Source: Ipomoea triloba (Eukaryota; Streptophyta; Magnoliopsida; Solanales; Convolvulaceae). From it: 64,000 nt of DNA. Location of the stretch: assembly GCF_003576645.1 (NCBI RefSeq), contig NC_044920.1, positions 17,284,303 to 17,348,302 on the forward strand, given 5' to 3'. The notes under the pieces were generated by a model. The model saw only the letters and a program-made list of their open reading frames with translations, did no database searches and was not told the DNA's origin. Positions 46,062 through 55,577 of the stretch are shown here, one piece after another (within the stretch, counting starts at the first letter, position 1; the number at the start of each line of letters is the position of its first letter). Both the position numbers and the translations under genes were made by a program.

Positions 46062-48195
46062 TGCTGAAGGATTGTCTTTATTGTTACAGCATGAGGAGGC
46101 TAGAGGAAACACTCATGGTGTGAAAGTGGCTCATAGGGCTCCGTCTGTGTCTCATCTCTTCTTTGTGGACGATAGTTTGTTTTTTTTTTTTTTCAAAGCA
46201 AATGATAAGGAGGCGCAAGAGGTGAGGAACTGTTTAAGGATTTATTGTGAGTCTTCAGGTCAGGCTGTTAATTTTAGTAAATCCAGTATTATATTCAGTG
46301 AGAATACAAGTCCGCACATAAGGTACCATGTGACGAATTTATTTGGAGTCCAACAAGTTCATGATTTTGGAAAATATTTAGGACTTCCATCATTCTTGGG
46401 CCGTGATAAATCTGCAGTCTTTCGTTACATTGAGCAGCGAGTTCGTGATAGGGTCAACTCTTGGCAAAAGAAAATTCTATCGCGAGCTAGGAAGGAAGTA
46501 TTACTAAAGAGTGTAGTGAAAGCCATTCCTATTTTTTCCATGTCTGTGTTCTTATTGCCACAAACTTTCTGCACTGCAATTGAAAATATCATAAATCGAT
46601 TTTGGTGGGAAAATGGTGGCACTACCTCACGAGGTATTCATTGGATGAGCTGGCCCGTTTAACTCTCCCGAAATGCAATGGTGGAATGGGTTTTGAAAGG
46701 TTACATGATTTCAATATTGCTCTTTTGGCTAAACAAGGTTGGCGTATCCTAACAAATACACACTCTCTAGTATGCAGAATCTTAAAGGCCAGGTATTTTC
46801 CTAATAGCGGTTTCTTATTGGCAACTTCAGGACATAATCCTAGCTATATCTGGCGCAGTATTCTGGAGGGATAAGATCTACTCAAGGAGGGTATTTGCCG
46901 AAGGGTTGGTATTCTGGAGGGATAAGATCTACTCAAGGAGGGTATTTGCCGAAGGGTTGGTGACGGCAAGGATACACCGTTTTAGGGTTGGAGATGGCTT
47001 GTAGATGTTGATGATTCAAATCTTCATACTAGTTGTATTGAAGAACTGCACCATGCAAAAGTATGTAACCTAATGACCACTGAAGGGTCCTGGGGTCAGG
47101 AATTAATTCGTGATATTTTCCATCCACTTGATGTTAACAGGATACAAAGCACTCCCATTTGAACTTATCATAGTGATTCTTGGTGCTGGAAAGGTGATAT
47201 ACGAGGTTAGTATACTGTGAGACATGGTTACCAGTTGCTAACTCGTGCACTTGTTATGCAAGAGGCTTCAGTGTTGTTTGTGGAATGACGTAAGTTGTGG
47301 AATCTGAAGGTGCCACTGAAAATAAAAAACTTCTTGTGGCGTTGCATGAGGCATATTTTACCAGTGCAAGAGGTTCTAAAATCTAAACGAATGTGGATTG
47401 GAGGTGGCTGTCCCCTATGTACTTCTGAGGTCGAAACTATTTCTCACATTTTATGTGAATGTCCGATCGCTCGTCAACTTTGGTGTTGCAACGATGTTCT
47501 GCAAGGCCGAACGTTTGTGGATTTTGTCTTGCGTAATTCAGATGAGCAGACGTGTATCACCATGGCTGCACAGTTTTGGGTTATGTGGATGGTTAGGAAT
47601 GATGCTGTGTGGAATGGAAAGCAGTGGCAAACATCTGAAATGTTAAATTATGTGAATTCTCTTTTAGCTACATGGCAAGAGGTATGGGATCCTGATTCAA
47701 GTTCTGGTAAGAAGCAGGTGTTTGGTGTCAATGATTGGGTGCCACCTCTTCTTGGTTTCTTCAAGTGTAACGTGAATGCTACTATTCATGCAAACGGTAC
47801 GTCATTTGGAGTTGTTATTCGATGCTTGATGGTCCTTTTGGGGTAGCGCTAAGTGGTCAATTACCTTGTACTCAAGATCCTTATTTAGCAGAAACTTTAG
47901 CGGTGAGGGAGACATTGTCATGGATCAAGACGCAATTGGAAACTAGATATTTCTTGGAATCATATTGTCTTAATTTTTGCTCTAGTTTTAATTCGGTTAA
48001 AACAAGACTTTTCTCATGTTGTTCTGGTTACTAAGTAGTGTCGTTTGATTGCTTCTGACATTGAAAACGTTTTGGTTCGCCATGTCAAAAGGTCAGTGAA
48101 TCATGTGACTCACGTATTAGCACAGGCAACTGGTTCACCCTTTGTCTTTAGGGTGTGGGAGTCTGTCCTGCCTAATTGTATTTCGAGTTAGTTTT
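46062..48195 (+). pseudogene. LINE reverse transcriptase C-part, zf-RVT and RNase H-like region
   Basis: ORF 46072-46662 gives SHLFFVDDSLFFFFF (T-run expanded), QAVNFSKSSIIF, KYLGLPSFLGRD, SWQKKILSRARKEVLLKSV and NRFWWENGG. The next frame (46602-46874) gives LPKCNGGMGFERLHDFNIAL and LAKQGWRI. After a 51-bp tandem repeat (46860-46961) and stops, ORF 47295-47846 has the zf-RVT motif with Cys/His pairs (CPLC, ISHILCEC). The RNase H-like tail continues broken to about 48190 (PYLAETLAVRETLSWIK; RSVNHVTHVLAQATGSP read across shifts). Confidence 0.82.
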
Positions 48196-48200
48196 AATAT

Positions 48201-48617
48201 ATGATTTCATTTGGTTTTTAAAAAAAATCTGTACTTAAATTTAACAAATCATGTAATTGTTGCAAAAGTAAGTGTTGACCCAAAAGAAGGACAAAAAAAA
48301 AAAGGTTCCACCAATTTAAAATGACATCATTTTAGATCATGGTTGACAATGAAAGATGGACTAAGTTTATCATATAATTTATGTGACCCGGAGACTATTT
48401 TAGCTAATTATATATAACTATGTAACTAAAAAAAGTGTCTTTTTTTTTTAATTTAATAAAAACGTATTTTTACTATAATTTCTCTTAATTTATTAAGGCT
48501 TATGTTATAAAACGGAGATTGATTGAAACTATTGAGAAGAGAAATCAAAATCACATAGGGTTTATACATTTGAAAATCGATTTTACAAATATCAATTATG
48601 ATGAATTATATATTTGT
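48201..48617. other. Flank of the LINE, no gene recognised
   Basis: AT-rich; a fragment at 48302-48358 (GGTTCCACCAATTTAAAATG, TGACATCATTTTAGATCATG) resembles the subterminal region of the word-array Mutator-like elements, but no complete copy is visible. Confidence 0.45.
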
Positions 48618-48625
48618 GTATAACT

Positions 48626-48830
48626 GCCAGAGATCTTGTGATCAAGTGGCATAGCAGCGACATTGACTCAACCACATGAGAGGTCACACATTTGAACTCT
48701 AGTGGGGGCATTGACTCTTTGTGCGAAATTCAAATCCTGTATAGATAAATACTATTTTGTAGGGGCATTGACTCAATACTATATTAACTCAATACGATAA
48801 CAGAGTCGGTCATACTAAAAAAATTGTTGG
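48626..48830 (+). mobile_element. Probable SINE with 8-bp duplication
   Basis: It is flanked by GTATAACT at 48618-48625 and 48831-48838. It starts GCCAGAGATCTTGTGATC, has an A-box-like AAGTGGCATAGCAG and a B-box-like GGTCACACATTTGAACTC, and ends near an A run. Partial internal repeats of GGGGCATTGACTC occur. It is probably an old tRNA-derived SINE. Confidence 0.5.
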
Positions 48831-48839
48831 GTATAACTC

Positions 48840-49387
48840 ATTAATTAATTTCTCAAAAAAAAAACTCATTTAATTAAAAAGGATTTAAAAAGATTCCTAA
48901 GGGTTGAAAATAGAGTATTAATGTTTATTTATTTATTTATTTTTATTTTTAATGTGCATTCTATATGGAAGAATATTCTCAGTGATAGATGATTACAAGA
49001 AGAAGTATTAAACTAAAGCACAACCTTTCAAAGCTTCAACTTTTCAAAGATTCCAATTTCCAAGTTTGACACAACCATAATTGCAAATATAATGTGATTG
49101 TCACCATCCCATTCTAACAAGTGGATGTATGAGAAGTTAGATGAGATGCAGCTGTTAGATAACTTTCTAAGATGCAATTGATTGCTGTTGGGTACTAAAC
49201 CCTATGATAATGGTTTGATGATTAATGTATGCCTTTTGTGGACCGACTAAAGAAGCCTACGAAGAACATTAGTGGGCTAAATAATTATGATACAAATAAA
49301 CACCTCCATTTTTTTAATGTGAAAATTGTCTAATGTTGTTTGAAAAAAAAAAAAAAAACAAAAAAGAGAAAGAAATTGTCTAATGCA
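48840..49387. other. No gene recognised
   Basis: AT-rich DNA with a (TTTA)n patch near 48925-48945 and an A run near 49346-49360. Confidence 0.5.
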
Positions 49388-49396
49388 GGTATTTAT

Positions 49397-49590
49397 CAAT
49401 CATTATCCATGCACTCCGATTAACACAACTATGTGGACTATATACACTAAAAGTACATTATTTGTGTACATAAAATACATTATTTTATATACTATCAAAT
49501 AATATACATTCAGTACACAAATTATGTACTTTTAGTATATTAAAAATGTATCTTGTAATGTGTGGACCATGGTCCAAAGTAAAATTTTCC
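49397..49590. mobile_element. Word-array Mutator-like element, 194 bp, 9-bp TSD
   Basis: Perfect 9-bp duplications GGTATTTAT flank it at 49388-49396 and 49591-49599. Its left end CAATCATTATCCATG is the right-end type of the other copies, so it is inverted. Near the right end GTGTGGACCATGGTCC appears. The interior words are ATACATTATTT and GTACATTATTTGTGTAC. It is the smallest copy. Confidence 0.78.
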
Positions 49591-49599
49591 GGTATTTAT

Positions 49600-49644
49600 T
49601 GCATTTAGGATCCGTTTAGAAACCTGAAAAATGAGCATATTATT

Positions 49645-49682
<38 letters not shown>

Positions 49683-50264
49683 GTGGCGGTGGTGGTGGGA
49701 ATAATCATTCAGAAACTAATTTGAAAAGAGACGAGAGATAAGATAAATACAAGAAAATAAAGAATCTGAAAAATGTCTTTCGATTAAAAATTTAGGAAGA
49801 CATTTTTTTTTATCAAATTGGGCATGTTTCCGTTTACTAGAACGAATATTTTTTCTTTGACTTTACTTTCCTTAAATACCCAAATACGGAAAAATTCAAA
49901 AAATTACTTCCGCAAGTCATTTTCTGCATTTCAAACGGACCGTTAGAGTAGTAGAGTGTTTGATTCACGTCATTTATTATTATTTAGATAATGTGAATAT
50001 GTTAAGGTTATATTACTTTATTTGGTTGAAGTTAACAGATAATTTTTATAAGAGTTAATACCACAAATGGTCTTCTGACTATTGATGTAGTACTCCTTTT
50101 AGTCATCAACTTTCAGTTCAACAAAAACACATACCTTAGCTTGACTTTTATTTTTGACCATAAATATTCCTATGTTAGGATTTCTGACAAATCGGTGTTA
50201 AATGTAAGGGTATTATCATCAAATCAAAGCATATGGCACCAACGGGATATGCAACCGTTCGTGA
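49600..50264. other. No gene recognised; (AAT)n and MITE-like end
   Basis: (AAT)n lies at about 49646-49682, followed by a short GGTGGT run. At 50055-50130 GAGTTAATACCACAAATGGTC resembles the end of the Mutator-like MITE at 30505, but no partner end is seen before the gypsy LTR. Confidence 0.45.
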
Positions 50265-50895
50265 GTAGCCCCTGTTAATTATTTTTGAAGCATTCTACTT
50301 TACCTTACGTGTTCTTGAGATCCTATCCATAACCCGTCAACAACCTGCCAAGTTGTTCTTTCAGTTTGACAGATTCCTAGTTGGTTCTTGACATCCTAAT
50401 TATAATAATTGATGGATACCCCGAGTAGGGTACCCGACCCAAGAAGACCAGTTCTAGGAACTCGTCAACTAGCCAAGCAAGGAGCGGATATTGTAGCCCG
50501 AGTTGCGTAAACCTGAGTGTCTCAATTCAGGTAGTCGGGGGCGGTGACCGATTGGGTGCGTAACGAAAGGCGGTTACTTTGCGCGAAATTAGGAAATTGG
50601 GGCAAAATTCAGGGTTATTGCTTTAGCCGAAGTTCGTTAATTTCCATAAGGGTTGTGCAACCCTAGAAACACTTTCCTTAGTCATATTTGTTAAGCATTT
50701 TTACTTATTTCCATGAGTATGCTTATTATTATTATATAAATACCCCATCGGGGTCATGTTGTAAGGAGAGCTCATTTGTCTCTCTTAAGGCAAAATACAA
50801 GTGCGATTATTCTTCAAAAGTCTAAGTATTATTTTCCAAGTTCTACAGTAGTGCTGGCTAGTCGAAACGGTTATCGCATAGCCGTAAAACCAACA
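50265..50895 (+). promoter_or_regulatory. 5' LTR remnant with TATA box
   Basis: The segment ends AAAACCAACA (CA at 50894-50895) just before the primer-binding-like site. A strong TATA box TATATAAA is at 50733-50740, about 160 bp before the LTR end. The LTR start cannot be fixed because no second LTR exists for comparison; a TG near 50268 is a candidate. Confidence 0.55.
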
Positions 50896-50913
50896 TTGGC
50901 ATCGCCGTGGGGA
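50896..50913 (+). other. Primer-binding-like site
   Basis: TTGGCATCGCCGTGGGGA follows the LTR end directly. It resembles the TGGCGCCGT-type sites after gypsy 5' LTRs. The tRNA cannot be named safely. Confidence 0.5.
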
Positions 50914-51539
50914 CTTATACGAAAAGTCACATTTCTACACTGATTCTATGGTATAGACACGACGTAGTCGGCGCTCAGGCCCGACTAACCCAAACGCTAA
51001 TGCTGCGGCAAATGGAAACGCAAATGGCAACGTCATCGTCATTGCCCATCCATAAGCTGACCACGCCCCAGGAGGAGATTTACGGCAGTAGCTCAATCGA
51101 TCGCCACCCGATCTACATTAGCAGCTTAGTCGTCGACTCTCGACGAAACAATAGGTAGCTAATAATGCCCGATCGGTTGCACCTCGGGCTGTGGTGCTAA
51201 TGCCAACACCTAATCCCCTGACAGCTCTAGCGCTTGGTATTACTGAGGTAATCGCCCAAGTAATTGTGGCTTGTGGAAGAGTGGGTGTGTTACCCCTACC
51301 GCCTATGCAGCAAGTACTTCCTCCAGCGGAACAAAACAAGTTGGCAACCTTGTAGCACATCGTTCACTCTGAGCGATCAGATGGTCGTGCTAACAGCCGG
51401 GCTCGTGATCAGCCTCCTGTGCATTCACACCTAGGTCTTGCAACTCCCGCTCGATCAGTTAGAGATCGGTTGAGCGGTCGAGCCGGAGGTCGCCTGCCCA
51501 ACCAACTAGAGGGGGGGATCGTAGAGCACTCTGGAGTGG

Positions 51540-52275
51540 GACTCAAGTAAGGAAGACTTGCTTCGACGTCTAGTTAACCGGCGTGAACAGGAAAATCTAA
51601 CACATAATGAAGAAAGCAGCGGCGAAACACTGACCAGGAAAGCGCGCGTTAAACCTGATGTGCTGGGCGTTGCGAACCTGGCTAGAGAAGTCAGGGACCT
51701 AAAGTGACAAATGGAGGAGAATGAGAGGTCGATTGTTAGACCATTAATGACTCTCTATCCGTTCGCAGATGAAGTAAGAAATTACAAGGCATCCATCGAC
51801 TTCAAGTTACCTAAGCATCCTACATATGACTGTTCTAGGGACCCGCGTGATCAAGTAATTAGTTATCAGGCTAAGATGCCGGTAGTCGGTGCTGCCGACC
51901 AATTAGTCTGCCAGGCATTTGTGCCCACACTAACCGGTTAAGCGTAGAGATGGTTTGCGAGATTGCCTGCTCCATCGATTAGTTGTTTCGAATAGCTGGC
52001 AAAAGCTTTCTTGTCATATTATGCAGGTAGTATGAGGCCTAAAAAATTGTTCTCCGACCTAGCTTGGGTATGGCAACACGAGGGGGGAAAGCTTGCGAAG
52101 CTTCCTAGTTAGATGGTAGAAAGAAGTTCAGGCGATAGAAGAGGGATGGGATGACCAGACAGCATTGGCTTTCTTTATCGAATCGTTGCACCCAGACGGG
52201 CAGTATGTAAAAATGCGAGATGAGAACTTGCGGACATTAGCTCAGGCCATTTAGAGAGCCAATCAGCTAGCAGCC
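51540..52275 (+). pseudogene. Gypsy gag fragment
   Basis: Readable pieces are NLTHNEESSGETLTRKAR, VREVRDLK-like text and the ORF 51711-51941 (RPLMTLYPFADEVRNYKASI, FKLPKHPTYDCSRDPRDQ). They are followed in broken frames by RWFARLPAPSI and LAKAFLSYYAGS. The P-Y-D-G-x-x-DP-x-x-H segment and W-x-x-L-P-x-x-SI are retrotransposon gag hallmarks. Several in-frame stops are present. At about 52262-52285 gag text (RANQLAATEDEYQ) runs directly into the reverse-transcriptase connection region. Confidence 0.7.
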
Positions 52276-52285
52276 ACTGAAGATG

Positions 52286-52760
52286 AGTACCAGACTACTT
52301 TCGAGGAATTGAAGAAGTATTTGTTGACTCCTCCCTTGCTGTCTAAGCCTAAGGAGGGGGAAACATTGTTCTTATACTTGGCCGCTTCTCAGAAAGCGGT
52401 TAGATCGGTCTTAATGCGCGAAGAAAATAAGACGCAGCACCTGGTCCACTATGTGGGGCAAACCCTTAAAGATGCGGAAATCAGGTACAAGCTACTAGAG
52501 AAAGTGGTCTTCATTTTGATTGTGACTGTATGAAAATTAGTGCCTTACTTCCAAGCATATCATGTTAGAATCTTAACCGACTGGCCACTCGCTAGCATCT
52601 TGAGAATTGTGAACTCATCCAGTAGATTAATTAAGTGGGTAGTCGAGCTCACTTAATACGGGCTTGAATACTTTCCTAGACCCTCGATCAAAGCCCAAGC
52701 ATTGGCAAACTTCAAAGTGGAATGCTCGGCGTAGGCTGAGGACCCCTACGCCGACGAGGA
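52286..52760 (+). pseudogene. Gypsy RT connection and RNase H fragment
   Basis: TTFEELKKYLLTPPLLSKP is the connection of gypsy pol (F-x-L-K-x-x-L-x-x-PP-L). FLYLAASQKAVRSVLMREE and HLVHYVGQTLKDAEIRYKLL follow, matching the RNase H that normally comes after reverse transcriptase. The conserved VRSVL and Y-x-x-E-K-x positions are recognisable. The catalytic palm with its YxDD box is missing, so this is a large internal deletion. Confidence 0.72.
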
Positions 52761-52784
52761 ATCCAACGAGACTGAATGGTGGGA

Positions 52785-53200
52785 AATTTAGACGGATGGT
52801 GCTGCTAGTGCGTGTCACTATGGGGGCGGGGGTAATGATTACCACCCTATAAGGCTTCCACCTCTATTATGCCCTACAATATCAATTTCGCACCGCAAAC
52901 AATGAGGCAAAGTACGAGGCAATAATTGGTGGCCTGCGCCTGGTTCAGGCCTTGAAAGCTATGCGAGTGAGGATCAAGACCGACTCTCGATTGGTGGTCA
53001 GTCTGTTGAATGTGAAACTCGGTGAAGAGATGCTTAAAATATATAAGGATGTGACTGAGGGACTCTTTGGAAATTTGACCGCGTATGAAGTTATTCATGT
53101 CCCAAGAGCTAAGAATGTGGAAGCAGATATCTTGTCGAAGTTAGCGATCACTGAGTTGCCGACCACCTGTCGCAAGTTTGCCGGACTGAGATTGTAGAAA
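52785..53200 (+). pseudogene. Second (archaeal-type) RNase H of a Tat element
   Basis: After a broken start (TDGAAS near 52794) the frame gives NNEAKYEAIIGGLRLVQALK, RVRIKTDSRLVVSLLN and HVPRAKNVEADILSKLA. NNxAEY-, TDS- and N-x-x-AD-x-LS-x-LA are the metal-binding and core motifs of this domain. The first aspartate is in TDGA and the later ones in KTDS and EADILS. The domain is specific to the Tat lineage in plants. It lies in ORF 52952-53197 plus the upstream frame. Confidence 0.72.
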
Positions 53201-53289
53201 GACCGAGCACTAAAAGCTTGTTGGTCTGCCCCATCACCGAGATGCCTATTCCGCATCCTGATCCGGTTACGCAGCCTGAATGGTTCTGG

Positions 53290-54500
53290 ATAGCTGATAT
53301 CTTGATATAGTGAGATACAAGGACAATTGCCAGTTGCCTGATGATAAGGCTGAGGCCGATCGGATATGAAGAAGAGCTCCGCTCTACGAAATAGTGGATG
53401 GTTGGTTGTACAAGCGCTCGTTCGGTGGTCCCATGCTCTGTTGCCTACCTCCCCGACAAAGACAAAACGGTGATGGAGGAAGCTCAAAGAGAAATTTGTG
53501 TACCTCACTAGGGAGCTAATACGGTCGCTCGTAAGCTGGTTATTCAGGGATACCATTGGCCTACTATGGTGAAAGACTGCATAGAAGAAGTCAAGAAATG
53601 TCTTACCTGCCAAGCCTTCACGAAGAAAGATACTCAATCGGCATCATTTTAAATGCCAGTTACGACTGCTATCTCTTTTGTTAAGTTGGGGGTGGATTTG
53701 CTCGGACCATTACCCGGCATCGGTTTTGCATCGCTGCGGTGGACTACTTCACAAAATGGGCAAAAGTTGAGTCATTAGCAACCATCATCGAGTACCAATG
53801 TCGTAGTTATATCTGCCACTGGCTGACAGTTTGATAATCAGTCATTTGTAGCTTTCTACATACAACATGGTATCTCAATCGAACGGACAGATTGAGAATT
53901 TGAACCGCACCTTGCAGGATGGATTGAGAAAAAGGTTAGAAGAGCTGGGCAGTATTTGGGTTGAACAATTAGAGAAGGTACTTTGGACCTACTAAACTAC
54001 TCCTCGCCGGGCGATCGCTAAAACACCATTTGCCCTCGCTTTCAGTTTCGAGGCCAAAGTCCCGATGGAGGTCCAGGTACCCGATTGGCAGAATATGCTG
54101 TATAATGATGAAGGCAACGAGGAGAGCTTGCATATTGAGAAGAACTTCCTGGAAGAGAGGGGCGATGCCACGTACGCTCGAATGACTGAGTATCAGCAAG
54201 CAGTCAAATGATATCAAGATATGCGAGCTAAAGTTAAACACCTTTTAGCGGGCGCAAGCATTCAAGTGATATCAAGATATGCGAGCTAAAGTTAAACACC
54301 TTTTAGCGGGCGATCTAGTCCTTAGAGATCGGGAGGCCAGTCGACCCACTAAGGGGGGAAGTTACCCATAAAATGGGAAGGGTCTGATAAGATCTCAAAA
54401 ATAGTTTCCTAGGCACATACCAACTAGAGACCATGAAAGGTGGTCAGAACTTGGAATGCCCACCACTTAAAGAAATTTTATCAGTTGTAAAACTTTGCCA
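53290..54500 (+). pseudogene. Gypsy integrase remnant
   Basis: Pieces in shifting frames include KRSFGGPMLCCLPPRQ, AVDYFTKWAKVE (core, normally preceded by the first catalytic Asp), NGQIENLNRTLQDGLRKRLE (normally containing the catalytic Glu context), PFALAFSFEAKVPMEV and LAGDLVLRDREASRPTKGG (the C-terminal G-D-x-V-L-R segment). A 50-bp stretch with GATATCAAGATATGCGAGCT is doubled at 54210 and 54268. It cannot be translated as one protein. Confidence 0.7.
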
Positions 54501-54544
54501 TTGGTTACAAAGCGCTAGCGTGGAATCGAGCCGATTACTAGCCT

Positions 54545-55577
54545 CTTCAGGCCAAGGATAAAGGGGGTTTGGTGTTTCAATCAAGAGTTGACCAGTCGCG
54601 CTTCCTTGCGAAGTTGGTCAATAAATGGCCTTTTAAGCCTTAGAAGAAAAAGATGGTGTTGGAGTTATTGTCAGGAGTTGACCAGTCGCCCTCCCTCACG
54701 GAGCCAACCGATTACTGGCCTATTCAGGCTAAGGAGAAAGGGGGTTTGGTGTTTCAGTCAGGAGCTGACCAATCGTGCTTCGTTGCGAAGTCGGTCGACA
54801 ACTGGCCTTTTCAAGCCTTAGAAGAAAAGGATGGTGTTGGAGTAATTGTCAGGAACTGACCAGTTTCCCTCCCTCGCGGAGCCGGCCGATTACTAGCCTC
54901 TTCAAGCCAAGGAGAAAGGGGGTTTTGTGTTTCAGTCAAGAGCTAACTAGTCGCGCTTCCTTGCAAAGTCAGCCGATAACTGGCCATTTCAGGCTTTAGA
55001 AGAAAAGGATGTTGTTGGAGTTATTGTCAGAAGCTGACCAATCGCCCTCCCTCGCGAAGCCGGCCGATTACTGGCCTCTTTAGTCCAAGGGGAAAGGGGG
55101 TTTGGTGTTTCAGTCAGGAGCTGACCATTCACGCTTCCTTGCGAAGTCGATCGACGATAGGCCTCTTCAGGTCTTAGATGAAAAGGATGGTGTTGGAGTA
55201 ATTGTCAAGAGATGACCAACCGCCCTCCCTCGCAGAGTCGGGCAATTATTGGGCTTTCAGGGCAAGGAGAAAGGGGGTTGGTGTTTCAGTAAAGAGCTGA
55301 CCAGTCGCGCTTCCTTGTGAAGTCGGTCGGCAACTAGCTTTTTCAGGCCTTAGAAGAAAAGGATGTTGTTGGAGTTATTGTTAGGAGTTGACCATTCGCC
55401 CTCCCTCGTGGAGCCGGCCGATTACTGGCCTCTTCAGGCCAAGGAGAAAGGGGGTTTGGCGTTTCAGTCAGGAGCTAACCAGTCGCCTTCCCTCGCGGAG
55501 CCAGCCGATTACTGGCCTCTTCAAGCCAAGGAGAAAGTGGGTTTGGTGTTTCAGTTAGGAGCTGACCAGTCGTGCTT
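54545..55577 (+). repeat. 178-bp tandem array in the 3' part of the gypsy element
   Basis: GGGGGTTTGGTGTTTCAGTC-type anchors recur at about 54562, 54740, 54918, 55096, 55273 and 55450, and a half unit at 55537. Each 178-bp unit is two diverged halves of about 89 bp (one with GCGCTTCCTTGCGAAGT, the other with GCCCTCCCTCGCGGAGCC). The open frames across it are by-products of the repeat. Tandem arrays between pol and the 3' LTR are common in Tat-lineage elements. Confidence 0.85.

Larger units (their letters stand above)
42600..48200 (+). mobile_element. L1-type LINE, decayed, split by a solo LTR
   Basis: In plus-strand order: a DUF4283-like region (42669-42860; RVIDDGPWSFENHTFVCKQL), a zinc-knuckle remnant (LLGHSDKFC, 43061-43085), the APE-type endonuclease (NCRGLGSPRT, FIFLSETKS, GDFND, then SDHSA near 44080), reverse transcriptase part 1 (DGMNPSFYQSFW, VVLIPKKK, GDPLSPYLFIVCA), an inserted LTR, reverse transcriptase part 2 (FVDDS in place of F-ADD, VNFSKSSI, YLGLPSFLGR), the zf-RVT motif (FLWRCMRHILPV, CPLCTSEVETISHILCECP) and an RNase H-like tail. 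At least six frameshifts or stops break it. A run of A at about 48222-48229 may be the tail. The endonuclease and reverse transcriptase are joined with about 200 codons missing near 44250. It is dead. Confidence 0.85.
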
